DNA of 64,000 bases from Flavobacterium ustbae (GCF_003946915.1 NZ_RPOC01000012.1:54079-118078); one strand, 5' to 3'. Counted from the first letter of the stretch, positions 15,664-25,178 are shown. Notes: a model not told the origin generated them from the sequence alone. A program made the numbers and translations.

Positions 15664-16893
15664 ATGGCAGTAGAAGATAAAGAAATAATTTTATTAAAAG
15701 TTTCAGGACACGATAAAATTGGAGTTACAGCAGGCTTGACCGCTGTATTGGCGGCATACGATGCTAATATTTTAGATATCGGTCAAGCCGATATTCACGA
15801 TACACTTTCTTTGGGAATTTTGTTCGAAATTGCTGCTGGATCTTCTTCAGCGCCGGTTTTAAAAGATCTTCTGTTCAAAGCTTACGAACTGGAAATCAAA
15901 GTAAAATTTATTCCGATTTCTATCGAAGATTACGAAACCTGGGTAAAATCACAATCTAAACAACGTTACATCATCAATATTTTGGGCGAAAAACTGGCGG
16001 CTTCACAATTGGCGGCAGTAACCAAAATCATGTCAGATCAAAATCTGAATATCGATTCTATCATTCGACTAACGGGAAGAACTTCTATCGTTGAGAAAGA
16101 AGAATATCCGCGTTCTTGTATTCAATTGTCTGTAACAGGCGAAATCGTAAACAAGATCATCATGACGGCAAGTTTTATGGAAATTTCTAGAACGCTAAAC
16201 GTTGATATTTCTTTTCAAGAAGATAATATTTACAGAAGAAATCGCCGTTTGGTTTGCTTCGACATGGATTCTACTTTAATTCAAACCGAAGTAATTGACG
16301 AATTAGCAGAATTAAACGGAGTCGGAGATCAAGTACGTGCCATTACAGAATCGGCTATGAACGGAGAAATTGATTTCAACGAAAGTTTCAAACAGCGTAT
16401 GGCACTTTTAGAAGGTTTGAGCGAAGAAGTATTGCAAAACGTTGCTGTCAACTTGCCAATAACACAAGGAGCACATCGTTTGATGAAAGCTTTAAAATAT
16501 TACGGATATAAAACCGCAATTCTTTCTGGAGGATTTACTTATTTTGGAGAATACCTTCAAAAAGAATTAGGCATAGATTACGTTCACGCCAATCAGTTAG
16601 AAATAAAAGACGGTAAACTAACCGGAAAATATATTGGCGATATTGTAGACGGACAAAAGAAAGCCGAACACTTAAAAGCAATTGCCGAAAAAGAAGGAAT
16701 TCATATTAACCAAACCATCGCTGTTGGAGACGGAGCAAACGATTTGCCAATGCTAAACTTAGCAGGTCTAGGAATCGCTTTCCACGCCAAACCAAAAGTA
16801 AAAGAAAGCGCTTCAACATCTATTTCAAGTTTAGGTCTCGATGGTGTTTTATACCTTTTAGGTTACCACGACAGGTATATTGATATGATGTAA
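15664..16893 (+). CDS. serB: Phosphoserine phosphatase with N-terminal ACT domains
   Basis: SerB dephosphorylates phosphoserine, the last step of serine biosynthesis. The ATG at 15664 (MAVEDKEIILLKV) is preferred over an in-frame TTG at 15637. The first 180 residues form two ACT-type regulatory modules (likely serine sensing). The HAD phosphatase follows with the nucleophile motif DMDST (200-204), the SGGFTYFG motif II, and GDGANDLPML motif IV. The 409-residue length matches the ACT-fused SerB class. Confidence 0.95.
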   Translation: MAVEDKEIILLKVSGHDKIGVTAGLTAVLAAYDANILDIGQADIHDTLSLGILFEIAAGSSSAPVLKDLLFKAYELEIKVKFIPISIEDYETWVKSQSKQRYIINILGEKLAASQLAAVTKIMSDQNLNIDSIIRLTGRTSIVEKEEYPRSCIQLSVTGEIVNKIIMTASFMEISRTLNVDISFQEDNIYRRNRRLVCFDMDSTLIQTEVIDELAELNGVGDQVRAITESAMNGEIDFNESFKQRMALLEGLSEEVLQNVAVNLPITQGAHRLMKALKYYGYKTAILSGGFTYFGEYLQKELGIDYVHANQLEIKDGKLTGKYIGDIVDGQKKAEHLKAIAEKEGIHINQTIAVGDGANDLPMLNLAGLGIAFHAKPKVKESASTSISSLGLDGVLYLLGYHDRYIDMM

Positions 16894-16937
16894 AAGTGTT
16901 TACCCTAAGCTAATTAAGGGGTTTTAATACATTTTTT

Positions 16938-16964
16938 TGTCATTTCGAGGAAAGAGAAATGACA
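16938..16964. repeat. Small hairpin, TGTCATTTC type
   Basis: Arms TGTCATTTC and GAAATGACA, 9 bp, loop of 9. It follows a T run after serB and may act as its terminator, or be a fragment of a dispersed repeat. Confidence 0.55.
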
Positions 16965-17019
16965 ATATTGAGGAAATCCTAGTAGCTTAAAATCTCAGAA
17001 CCTTAGAATCTAAATAATG

Positions 17020-17103
17020 GCATGTCCCTCCAGGTCGGGCTATCCGTTGCAATCTTTTGTGCCGAACCCCGGCACAAAAGGATTTCCACTTCTATCCCTC
17101 ATG
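17020..17103 (-). repeat. REP-like element, family A, copy 2
   Basis: On the minus strand: CATGAGGGATAGAAGTGGAAATCC, a perfect hairpin TTTTGTGCC / GGCACAAAA, then GCAACGGATAGCCCGACC and GGAGGGACATGC. Outer arms CATG pair. It shares nearly all fixed positions with copy 4 at 54694. Part of the 410-bp gap between serB and the small membrane protein gene. Confidence 0.85.
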
Positions 17104-17147
17104 TAGGTTTAGTGGAATTTCCGTTTTTAAACAATTAAAGAAATTTG

Positions 17148-17275
17148 AATTGCCTCCAGCTTTAGCTGGAGGTATGGAAGAAAACAAAAAAAGGCTTTAG
17201 CCAATTGTTTAACAAGTTTGGCTAAAGCCCTCAAAAGAGTCTTTTTAGAACCACTAGCTAAAGCTAGTGGCAATT
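17148..17275. repeat. Composite palindrome, family B, copy 1
   Basis: Terminal repeats AATTGCC / GGCAATT. Left hairpin CCTCCAGC-TTTA-GCTGGAGG (17153-17172); central pair GGCTTTAGCCAA (17193-17204) / TTGGCTAAAGCC (17218-17229); right hairpin CCACTAGC-TAAA-GCTAGTGG (17251-17270). The second copy at 54516 has CCTCCAGC/GCTGGAGG on the right, so two base pairs changed on both sides. It lies 45 bp from a family A element, as in the other locus. Confidence 0.88.
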
Positions 17276-17303
17276 TATATTTTTTTATAGAGCTATTTCT
17301 ATT

Positions 17304-17546
17304 TTACTCTCGAGATTCCAATTCTCTTTTCATTTCTTTTAAATTTCTAACATTCAAAATAAGAATCGGTACTAAAGCAATAGGAACCACATTCATAGCG
17401 CTAAAACCTTTCATAAAAATAATAAACAAGTTAAGAGCAAATAACATAAACAATACAACAGCAAAAATGGTATTAACTGTTTTCAAAGTCTTCTGATTTT
17501 TAATCAGTTCTTCTGTTGTCATTTCGCTAAATTTCGTATTCTTCAT
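17304..17546 (-). CDS. Small two-helix membrane protein
   Basis: 80 residues with two hydrophobic segments (about 26-46 and 50-66) joined by a short loop, a charged N-terminus (MTTEELIKNQKTLKTVN) and a charged C-terminal tail (NLKEMKRELESRE). Similar short proteins in flavobacteria carry the uninformative label redox-active disulfide protein 2, but no cysteine is present here, so that name should not be applied. Start ATG at 17546. It lies alone, between repeat elements and the GH3 gene. Confidence 0.75.
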   Translation of the reverse strand: MKNTKFSEMTTEELIKNQKTLKTVNTIFAVVLFMLFALNLFIIFMKGFSAMNVVPIALVPILILNVRNLKEMKRELESRE

Positions 17547-17616
17547 GTTTTATTAGATAAAAATCTATTTACAATTTTAATTCGTGAAAATTCGTGTAAT
17601 TAGTGGCAAAAAAATA

Positions 17617-19128
17617 TCAACACATCTCCTTCAACTGCTCCAAATAATCCCTCTGATTCGAAAGCCTTGGAATCTTGTGCTGTCCACCTAATTTATCTCT
17701 TTCCTTCAACCAGTCATAAAAAAGATTTTCTCGAGCGACATTAACCACTAATGGATTTAAAGTCATGTTGTTGTAGCGTTTTGCTTCGTAATCTGAGTTT
17801 AAAGTCTGTAAAGTTTCATCTAGAACTTTTTGGAAAAGGCCAACATCAGCAGGATGTTTTTTAAATTCGATCATCCATTCGTGGGCGCCTTTTTCTTTGT
17901 CTTGCATAAAAATAGGAGCAACCGTATAATCGATCACTTCAGTTTGTGTCACTTGACATGCTTTTGCAATAGCCTGATCGGTGTTTTCGACCATCAATTC
18001 TTCTCCAAAAACATTAATATGATGTTTCGTTCTTCCCGTAACTCTAATTCTATACGGATTTAAAGAAGTAAAACGAACCGTATCGCCAATTAAATAACGC
18101 CACAAACCAGAATTTGTAGTAATTACAATCGCATAGTTTTTATTCAGCTCAACATCTGCCAAACGAATCACTTTTTGGTTAGGCGTTCCAAAAGTGTCCA
18201 TCGGAATAAATTCGTAGAAAATTCCATAATCCAGCATCAGCAATAAGTCGCTTGAATTGTTTAAATCCTGAATCGCAAAAAAACCTTCAGAAGCATTGTA
18301 TATTTCGTAATATCTAAAATCTTTGCTTGGTAAAATATTTTTGTACTGTTCTTTGTATGGAGAAAAACTCACGCCGCCATGAAAATAAACTTCCAAATTT
18401 GGCCAAAGTTCAAATAAATTCTGTTTTCCTGTGTTTTCCAACACTCTATTCATCAATACCAACATCCAAGAAGGAACACCAGCAAAACTGGTTACGTTTT
18501 CGTTTTTGGTTTCATTGATAATGGCTGCCATTTTCGTTTCCCATTCGCTCATCAGCGAAGTTTTGCTGCTTGGCGTACTGCTAAATTCGGCCCACATTGG
18601 CATATTTTCAATCAAAATGGCCGATAAATCACCAAAGAAAGTATTGTTGTTTTCGTAAATTTGAGAACTTCCGCCCAAACGAAGGCTTTTTCCCAAAAAC
18701 AATTCAGAATCTTCGTTATTATTCAGATAAAGGCATAACAAATCTTTACTGCCTTTATAATGGCAATCTTCAAGCGCTTCGTTACTTACCGGAATAAATT
18801 TGCTTTTTGCATTTGTAGTACCGCTCGATTTGGCAAACCATTTGATCGGAGTTTCCCAAAAAACGTTTTGTTCGCCCAAGCGTGTACGCTCAATCAGAGG
18901 TTGCAATTCTTCGTAAGTCGCAATCGGGACTCTTTCTGCAAAAGTCTGATAGGAACTTATAGTCGAGAATTCGTATTTTTTTCCAATAACCGTATTTTCA
19001 GATGCCGTCAATAAGTTGTGCAATAATTCTTCTTGAACTTCATTCGGGTATTTTAAAAAAAGCTCTATTTGATGGATCCTCTGTTTTAGGACCCAAGATG
19101 CAAACGAATTGATAATTGATAAAGGCAT
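17617..19128 (-). CDS. GH3-family acyl-adenylate ligase-like protein
   Basis: 503 residues related to GH3 acyl-acid-amido synthetases, the ANL-superfamily enzymes best known in plants for conjugating auxin and jasmonate to amino acids. Visible features: the ATP-binding SSGTTNAKSKFIPVS near residue 105, the YNASEGFFA motif near 282 and the GLWRYLIGDTVRF-RVTGRTKHHINVFGEEL hinge. Bacterial members are common in Bacteroidota but their substrates are mostly unknown. It is a single gene flanked by repeats and the divergent DUF2797 gene. Confidence 0.88.
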   Translation of the reverse strand: MPLSIINSFASWVLKQRIHQIELFLKYPNEVQEELLHNLLTASENTVIGKKYEFSTISSYQTFAERVPIATYEELQPLIERTRLGEQNVFWETPIKWFAKSSGTTNAKSKFIPVSNEALEDCHYKGSKDLLCLYLNNNEDSELFLGKSLRLGGSSQIYENNNTFFGDLSAILIENMPMWAEFSSTPSSKTSLMSEWETKMAAIINETKNENVTSFAGVPSWMLVLMNRVLENTGKQNLFELWPNLEVYFHGGVSFSPYKEQYKNILPSKDFRYYEIYNASEGFFAIQDLNNSSDLLLMLDYGIFYEFIPMDTFGTPNQKVIRLADVELNKNYAIVITTNSGLWRYLIGDTVRFTSLNPYRIRVTGRTKHHINVFGEELMVENTDQAIAKACQVTQTEVIDYTVAPIFMQDKEKGAHEWMIEFKKHPADVGLFQKVLDETLQTLNSDYEAKRYNNMTLNPLVVNVARENLFYDWLKERDKLGGQHKIPRLSNQRDYLEQLKEMC

Positions 19129-19199
19129 GAATCTGGTTTTTAGTTAACTAGTTTAGGTTTTTAAATGTTATAATCTCTATAAAACAAAAAACTTAAAAT

Positions 19200-19229
19200 T
19201 TGAATATCGGTAGACAAATAGTAACTTTG
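19200..19229 (+). promoter_or_regulatory. Promoter for the DUF2797 gene
   Basis: TTG (19200-19202), 19 bases, then TAACTTTG (19222-19229), a good flavobacterial promoter. It implies a leader of about 130 bases before the ATG at 19369. Confidence 0.7.
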
Positions 19230-19368
19230 TCTTCATATCAAAAATAATGTTTTTTTGTAAAAAACAATTCTATTTGTAGTAAAGATTCTACCTAATAAGT
19301 GGAATTTTAACACAAAAAATTTTAAATCTTTTGATAAGTCGAAATCAGCAATTATAAATAAAATACGA

Positions 19369-20163
19369 ATGCAATATCAAGGTGTACTGACAAAAATGCA
19401 AACCGAACTTGGAAGTCCAATTCAATACTACTTAGTTTTCGAAGATAGTTTCTTAAATGTTAATCAGTTATTAGACAAAGAAATTGAAATCAATTTTGCA
19501 GGTTACCAATGTTTGAATTGCGGTAAAAAGAAAAAAATATTCCGTCAAGGTTTTTGTTACGATTGTTTTTATTCGAGTCCGGCAGTTGGAGATTGGATTA
19601 TGAGACCAGAATTGAGTACAGCGCATTTAGGAATTGCAGACCGAGATTTAGATTATGAATCAAAAGTGCAATTGCAGCCACATATTGTTTATTTGGCTGT
19701 TGCAAGCGAAGTAAAAGTAGGGGTAACACGTAAAACACAAGTTCCAACCCGTTGGATTGATCAGGGAGCATCTCAAGCCATTGCGATTGTAGAGGTTCCG
19801 AACCGATATTTGGCAGGAATAACAGAAGTAGCATTAAAAGAACATTATACCGATAAAACCAACTGGAGAAAAATGCTGCAATGCACAACCGGCAACTGCG
19901 ATTTGGTAGTTGAAAAATCGAAATTAGAAAGTTTAATTCCTGCTGAGGCTCGAGAATACTTCCAAAGCGAAAAAAATGATATTTATGAGTTAGACTATCC
20001 TGTTTTAAGTTATCCTGCAAAAGTGAACAGTTTAAACTTAGATAAAACACCTTCTTTTAGTGGAAAACTAACGGGAATAAAAGGGCAATATTTGTTGTTT
20101 GAAAACGGAACCGTCTTTAATATACGTGGCTCAGAAGGATATGTTGTTACTATAAACGTGTAA
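19369..20163 (+). CDS. DUF2797 domain protein
   Basis: 264 residues. Near residues 46-64 a zinc-ribbon-like set of cysteines is seen (CLNCGKKKKIFRQGFCYDC). The central part (HIVYLAVASEVKVGVTRKTQVPTRWIDQGA) has the GIY-YIG-like appearance noted for DUF2797, and a third CTTGNC pair occurs near 170. Function is unknown; nucleic-acid binding is plausible from the zinc motif but is inference. Transcribed alone from its own promoter with a long leader. Confidence 0.85.
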   Translation: MQYQGVLTKMQTELGSPIQYYLVFEDSFLNVNQLLDKEIEINFAGYQCLNCGKKKKIFRQGFCYDCFYSSPAVGDWIMRPELSTAHLGIADRDLDYESKVQLQPHIVYLAVASEVKVGVTRKTQVPTRWIDQGASQAIAIVEVPNRYLAGITEVALKEHYTDKTNWRKMLQCTTGNCDLVVEKSKLESLIPAEAREYFQSEKNDIYELDYPVLSYPAKVNSLNLDKTPSFSGKLTGIKGQYLLFENGTVFNIRGSEGYVVTINV

Positions 20164-20266
20164 GAGTTTATTACTAAATTGTTATCTTTTTTTTGGTTTA
20201 AATTATTTTACTTCAAAATTTACAATTTAATTTGTGTTTTTGTGTTAATTAGTTGGTGAATAATTA

Positions 20267-20274
20267 TAGCTTTG
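20267..20274 (+). promoter_or_regulatory. Putative -7 box for the GT9 gene
   Basis: TAGCTTTG, with a TTG 24 bases upstream (20240-20242), slightly longer than the usual spacing. Confidence 0.45.
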
Positions 20275-20315
20275 GAGTGTTGAAGCAAATTTAATTTTCA
20301 AAAAACAAATACCAC

Positions 20316-21365
20316 ATGAGTAACAAAAAAAAGGTAAATGCTTTTAGGCGATCGCTAATGCAGAATTTAACGAAGAATGTTGGAAATTCGGGCGTTGGCA
20401 ATGTTGAATCAATTGATAAAAGTAAAATAAAAAAAGTATTAATCTGCAGACCAAATGGCCGATTAGGGAATATGCTTTTAATTACGCCATTGGTTCAGGA
20501 AGTGACTGAAACTTTTCCTGATTGTAAAATTGATGTGTTTGTAAAAGGTTTTGTGGCACCTATCGTTTTTGAAAAATATGATAATGTAGATAAAATTATT
20601 CATCTTCCTAAAAAGCCTTTTAAAGAATTGGTAAAATACTTTAAAGTCTGGACTTTAATTAGAAAACAAAACTATGATATTGCGATAAATGTGGATCAGA
20701 ATTCATCTTCTGGAAGATTGGGGGTTAAGTTCTCGACTGCTAAACATAAGTTTTTTGGCAATCTTCCTGAAGGCGTAACTTTAGAGCACGAAGATTATGA
20801 GCATATTGCAAAATATCCCGTGTATAATTTTAGACATTTTCTTAATCAAGCAGGTGTAGAAGGCAAAAATGAGCCTGTGGCACTTTTAGATTTAAAATTA
20901 ACCGAAACTGAAATTTCAAACGGAAAAAACATTCTAGATAAAATTATTGATCCCAATAAAAAGACGATTGCCATTTTTACGTTTGCAACCGGCGAAAAAT
21001 GTTATAGTGTTTCTTGGTGGGATGAGTTCTATACGGCCTTAAAAAAGGAATTTTCGGACGACTATAATATTGTAGAAGTTTTACCAGTTGAAAATGTTTC
21101 TCAAATCAATTTTGAAGCTCCTACTTTTTACAGTAAAGATGTTCGCGAAATTGGTTCTTTTTTAGCCAATGTAGATGTGTTTGTAGGAGCAGACAGTGGA
21201 ATTATGCATTTATCAAGCGCTTCAAAAACACCAACTTTGGGATTGTTTTCAGGCGCTAATATGAAAAAATACGAACCTTATGGAAATGGGAGTGAAGGTT
21301 TGGATACCAATAAATTAGGCGTTCCAGATTTCATTAAAGCCATACATAAAGTACTAAACAACTAG
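20316..21365 (+). CDS. Glycosyltransferase family 9 (heptosyltransferase-like)
   Basis: 349 residues. After a basic N-terminus the GT-B fold begins with KVLICRPNGRLGNMLLITPLVQE, the signature of ADP-heptose:LPS heptosyltransferases. The C-terminal half has the donor-site VFVGADSGIMHLSSASKTPTLGLFSG. It probably adds a sugar to lipopolysaccharide core or another envelope glycan from the cytoplasmic face; the sugar cannot be read from sequence. It has its own -7 box and a strong terminator. Confidence 0.9.
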   Translation: MSNKKKVNAFRRSLMQNLTKNVGNSGVGNVESIDKSKIKKVLICRPNGRLGNMLLITPLVQEVTETFPDCKIDVFVKGFVAPIVFEKYDNVDKIIHLPKKPFKELVKYFKVWTLIRKQNYDIAINVDQNSSSGRLGVKFSTAKHKFFGNLPEGVTLEHEDYEHIAKYPVYNFRHFLNQAGVEGKNEPVALLDLKLTETEISNGKNILDKIIDPNKKTIAIFTFATGEKCYSVSWWDEFYTALKKEFSDDYNIVEVLPVENVSQINFEAPTFYSKDVREIGSFLANVDVFVGADSGIMHLSSASKTPTLGLFSGANMKKYEPYGNGSEGLDTNKLGVPDFIKAIHKVLNN

Positions 21366-21377
21366 AATAAAAAAAGA

Positions 21378-21407
21378 AAATCCTGTTCATTTGAACAGGA
21401 TTTTTTT
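21378..21407 (+). terminator. Terminator of the GT9 gene
   Basis: Stem AAATCCTGTTCA / TGAACAGGATTT, 2-base loop, then a T run. The stem core CCTGTTCA is shared with the clpX terminator. Confidence 0.9.
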
Positions 21408-21448
21408 ATTTAAAAAACTTAGCACCTCAGTCCCTTAGCACCTTTTAT

Positions 21449-24052
21449 TTACGGATTCTTTTTCTTAAACAATCCATTTAATAAATCACTTGCTTTCTTG
21501 GTTACCTCTTGAGTTTTTTGCTCTTTTTCTGTTTTCGCAGCTTGAGTTGTATCTTTTGCTTTAGTATTTTTATTAATTAAATCGGTTAAAGCAGAAGTCC
21601 CTTTTTGAGTTAGTTTTTCTTTTTGCTGATTCACTAGTTGTGCAGTCAAATTAATAACAGCTGCTTTCATGTCTGTACTAATTTTAGGACTTGAAAAGTT
21701 ACCAGTTAGAAAAGCATTAATTGGAATATTGTCCAGTTTTGCAGCATCGGCAGGAGATAATTTTGCAATTAGATTATTAGCTTCAGTTCCTAAATATTTA
21801 GCAGGAACATCAAATTTAAGCGTATAATTCATAGTTTGGTCAAAACCGTGTGTTCCGCCAATAGTAGCTTTAATGTCTTGATATTTTATATCAAATGGTT
21901 TTACATTCACTTTACCGTTATCAAAAGTCAATGCCATTTTCAAATCATTAAGATTCAATTTGTTTAAATCAAGAAACTTAATATTTGAAGTCAATGAATT
22001 TAAAACAGTTGAATTTTTAGCATTAACAGTTGTCGATAATAATTGACCTAACAAATCGCCAGAAATAGATTTCAAATCTGGAGTCAGTTCTTTTGCGTCC
22101 AGATTACCATTCAATTTAATGGTAGAATTCAGTTTTCCGTTGATGATTCCTGCGATAGGAGCGATTTTTTTCATCATGTCCAATTGCGTAAAAGTCTGTG
22201 CAATATCAACTTGATTAAAGCCTAAATTCATATCAAAAGTAGGTACTTTTTCTTTTGTAGAAACAGCTCCGTTTAAACCAATTGAACCTCCAAAAATATT
22301 GGTTTTAAAGTTTTCAAGAGTTGCTTTTTCATCTTTAATAAGCAATCTTCCAGAAACATCTTTTAATTTTAGATTATCATACAAAACAGTTGTTGCTTTT
22401 GCATTTAAAGTACAGTTTAAGAACGCAGGAATTTTCATTGCTTCAGCAGGTTTTGCTGGAATTTTTGTTTCTGTTTTAGCCGGTTCGCCAGAAGTCATGA
22501 AATCGTCAACCGCCAATTGGTTGGAACTCATATTGAAATTTCCTCTCAGCTCTTGTTTTTTAAACATAAAGCCATAGAAATTCTCCAAAACTCCATTAAT
22601 GCTTATGTCACTTTTTCCAGTTGTAGCATCAAATTGTTTTAAGTTGATTGTACTTGTGTTAAACTGGACTAAAGCCGTACTAATGTTCATCGATTTATTG
22701 TTTTCGTCTGTATATTTAAATCCAGACAAACTCATTGTACCAGCATTCTTGATATTTTGGTATTGGCTTTTTTCTACAGAAGCCATATCAAAATTGGTTG
22801 TAACGTCAGCTTTTAAAATACCAGCCAAAGGCTTATCCATTTTAATAGGATAGGCTTTTGAAAGATTAGCTAAATTGATTGTTCCTTTTAAAGCCGCATC
22901 AACAATCGGATTTACGGTTATGTTTTTGATATTCGCTTTAGCATTAAAAACATCCTGATCAATTCTAAAAGACAACTTATCCAGATTTACATAAGTATCA
23001 TTTAAAATTCCAGTTTCGTTGATGATTTTAGTGTCGATTACAATATTCTGAACCGATTTTGGAAGGTTAGGATATTGAAAAGAGGCATTATTAGAAGCAA
23101 TTTCAATATTGAATTTAGGAACAGTGGTATCTGTAAGTTCTCCTTTTGCAAAACCGTTTACAGTAAAATCTCCAGTCGTTTTTACACCTTCTAAGCTTGA
23201 AGAGTATGCTGAAGGAATTAAACCTAAAAAGTTGGTAAATGACGAAGTAGGCGTTTTAAACTTTAAATCATAAATCTGAGCTTTCTCGGCCATTTGAATG
23301 AATCCGTCAAACTCTAAAGGCAATTGATTGATTAAAGCTTTGTTTTCTTTAAAAGTATATTTACTCTTTTCTAAATCAATACCAAGAACTGCATCTAAAG
23401 TCAATTTTACATTTTTCATGTAATTCATTTTGTCCATGTCTAATGAAACTTTTGCAGTAGATTTTGTTGTCAAATCTAATTTTGAATTGGTGAAATCTCC
23501 AGTTCCTTCGTGGTTTAAGCTATCAATTACCATTTTAATTTTAGAACCTTGATCGATGTATCTAAAAGTAAAATTCTCAATTTTATAATTTTGAATTTTT
23601 AAGGCCAGTGGTTTGCTTGCTTCGTCTTTCGCTTCTTCTTTTTTGTCTTTTAAAGCAATATCAAAGTTTCCGATGCCATCTTTATTAAAGATGATATTTA
23701 CTAACCCGTTTGTAGAGCTAATTCCCTGAATATTTAAAGGTTCTTCTTTTCCTTTGAAAAGCTCTTTAACACTCATTTTCAAATTCAGCTCTCCTAAAGA
23801 AACTAATGTGTCACCTTCAAAAGGAGCTTTGTTTATGATTACTAATTTCTCGATTCCAACGGTAGCGTTTGGAAAATTCTTGAATAAACTTAAATCGGCA
23901 TCAGCAAAACTTACTTTCGCATCAACACTTTTGTTAATAGCCTCGACAATTTTAGACTTGATCTGGTCTTTAAATAAAAACGGAATGGCAAATAATGCAA
24001 CAACAAATACCACTAGAATGATGGCACTTATTTTTAAAACTTTTTTTAGCAT
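21449..24052 (-). CDS. AsmA-like inner-membrane/periplasmic protein
   Basis: 867 residues. One N-terminal membrane segment (ISAIILVVFVVALFAIPFLF) is followed by the start typical of AsmA proteins, KDQIKSKIVEAINKSVDAKVSFADADLSLFKNFPNATV. A long run of beta-rich repeats follows, ending in a Lys/Thr-rich tail. AsmA-like proteins resemble eukaryotic bridge-like lipid transfer proteins and are implicated in phospholipid transport to the outer membrane; that role is inferred from the family. Own promoter at 24090-24118. Confidence 0.9.
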   Translation of the reverse strand: MLKKVLKISAIILVVFVVALFAIPFLFKDQIKSKIVEAINKSVDAKVSFADADLSLFKNFPNATVGIEKLVIINKAPFEGDTLVSLGELNLKMSVKELFKGKEEPLNIQGISSTNGLVNIIFNKDGIGNFDIALKDKKEEAKDEASKPLALKIQNYKIENFTFRYIDQGSKIKMVIDSLNHEGTGDFTNSKLDLTTKSTAKVSLDMDKMNYMKNVKLTLDAVLGIDLEKSKYTFKENKALINQLPLEFDGFIQMAEKAQIYDLKFKTPTSSFTNFLGLIPSAYSSSLEGVKTTGDFTVNGFAKGELTDTTVPKFNIEIASNNASFQYPNLPKSVQNIVIDTKIINETGILNDTYVNLDKLSFRIDQDVFNAKANIKNITVNPIVDAALKGTINLANLSKAYPIKMDKPLAGILKADVTTNFDMASVEKSQYQNIKNAGTMSLSGFKYTDENNKSMNISTALVQFNTSTINLKQFDATTGKSDISINGVLENFYGFMFKKQELRGNFNMSSNQLAVDDFMTSGEPAKTETKIPAKPAEAMKIPAFLNCTLNAKATTVLYDNLKLKDVSGRLLIKDEKATLENFKTNIFGGSIGLNGAVSTKEKVPTFDMNLGFNQVDIAQTFTQLDMMKKIAPIAGIINGKLNSTIKLNGNLDAKELTPDLKSISGDLLGQLLSTTVNAKNSTVLNSLTSNIKFLDLNKLNLNDLKMALTFDNGKVNVKPFDIKYQDIKATIGGTHGFDQTMNYTLKFDVPAKYLGTEANNLIAKLSPADAAKLDNIPINAFLTGNFSSPKISTDMKAAVINLTAQLVNQQKEKLTQKGTSALTDLINKNTKAKDTTQAAKTEKEQKTQEVTKKASDLLNGLFKKKNP

Positions 24053-24089
24053 ATTAATAGATTTGAGGGTTTACAAAAAATCGACTCCA

Positions 24090-24118
24090 CAAAAGTAGCC
24101 TTTTTTGCAAGAGTCCAA
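24090..24118 (-). promoter_or_regulatory. Promoter of the AsmA-like gene
   Basis: Minus strand TTG, 18 bases, TACTTTTG; the -7 box ends 37 bases upstream of the ATG at 24052. Confidence 0.78.
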
Positions 24119-24164
24119 AATAAAGTTTTCTTAATATTGTAAGAATTAACTTTATTTTAATGAA

Positions 24165-24205
24165 ATAAAAAATCCGCTCTGATATATGTCAAAACGGATT
24201 TTTCG
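24165..24205 (-). terminator. Terminator of the exported hydrolase gene
   Basis: Stem AAAAATCCG / CGGATTTTT with an 18-base loop; on the minus strand it is followed by a T-rich run. Confidence 0.75.
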
Positions 24206-24220
24206 TTTATTTTATTTTAT

Positions 24221-25168
24221 TTATTTCTGAATAAATGAAACTATTTTGTCGACTAAAACTTCGGAAATTGGAAGAACGTCGTTGCTATAACTCGCTATAT
24301 TGTCTTCCTGATTGCCGTCAATAATTTTCATAATATGATTCATTTTGTCGATAATCTGTAATTCAGCATTTTTATTGGCCTGTTTTAAATTTTCAGCATC
24401 TTTAACAGCAATCTGAAGATCATTGTTTCCCTGTAGTATTAAAACCGGAATGGTAAGTTTTTGTATTTCGGTCTGCGGATTGTATTTGAACCACGAAATC
24501 AAATAAGGCTGAATGCTTGGTCTGAAAAGAGAGTTTAGCATTGGATCGACTTTTTTTACCTCAAAACCGTTTTTCAAACTATCTATAATCGGGAAAGTCA
24601 AGTCGTTAAGCTGTTTCATAGATTTTGCGCCAATCTGCGTTTTCAAGATTTTATCTGCAGGTTCGCCGGCACCCGCAATCGAAACAAATTTATCAGCTTT
24701 TGTGCTGGCAACCATTCCAATTAGAGAACCTTCACTATGGCCAATTATAATTATTTTAGAAAATCGTTTGTCTTGTTTTAAATAATTAATCCAACTTTTT
24801 GCATCTTGAATATAATTTTCAAAAACCAGACTGCTTTCAGATCCGCCTGCAGCTTTGCTTTCTCCAATAGCTCTTTTATCGTAACGTAAAGATGCAATCC
24901 CTTTTTTTGCCAACGCTTCTGCCAGCATTTTTAATGAATTGTTTTTCATCATCGGATTATTACCGTCTCTGTCAGTTGGGCCAGAACCAGCAATGATTAA
25001 AGCAACTGGATATTTTTTGGTCAAATCTGGTGTTGTCAGCGTACCAAAAATCTGATCTGTATTTATTTTTAATACCGCTGGCGTTTCCTTAAACGTGATT
25101 TCTTTTTTGTCTTGAGCATTTATAAAACTCCAAAACAAAACCGTTAAAAAAAGAATTACTTTATTCAT
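24221..25168 (-). CDS. Exported alpha/beta-hydrolase
   Basis: 315 residues with a cleavable signal peptide (ILFLTVLFWSFINAQ). The hydrolase fold shows GSGPTDRDGNNP near the oxyanion hole, the nucleophile elbow GHSEGSLIG (Ser near 147), a late DLQI acid region and MNHIMK with the catalytic His. The serine-aminopeptidase or dienelactone-hydrolase-like branch (S9/Hydrolase_4) is the nearest recognisable group. It starts 10 bp downstream of sppA on the same strand, so cotranscription is likely. Substrate unknown. Confidence 0.87.
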   Translation of the reverse strand: MNKVILFLTVLFWSFINAQDKKEITFKETPAVLKINTDQIFGTLTTPDLTKKYPVALIIAGSGPTDRDGNNPMMKNNSLKMLAEALAKKGIASLRYDKRAIGESKAAGGSESSLVFENYIQDAKSWINYLKQDKRFSKIIIIGHSEGSLIGMVASTKADKFVSIAGAGEPADKILKTQIGAKSMKQLNDLTFPIIDSLKNGFEVKKVDPMLNSLFRPSIQPYLISWFKYNPQTEIQKLTIPVLILQGNNDLQIAVKDAENLKQANKNAELQIIDKMNHIMKIIDGNQEDNIASYSNDVLPISEVLVDKIVSFIQK

Positions 25169-25178
25169 TTTAGCTCAA

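Noticed and set aside
17304..17546. Redox-active disulfide protein
   Set aside because: No cysteine is present in the 80 residues.
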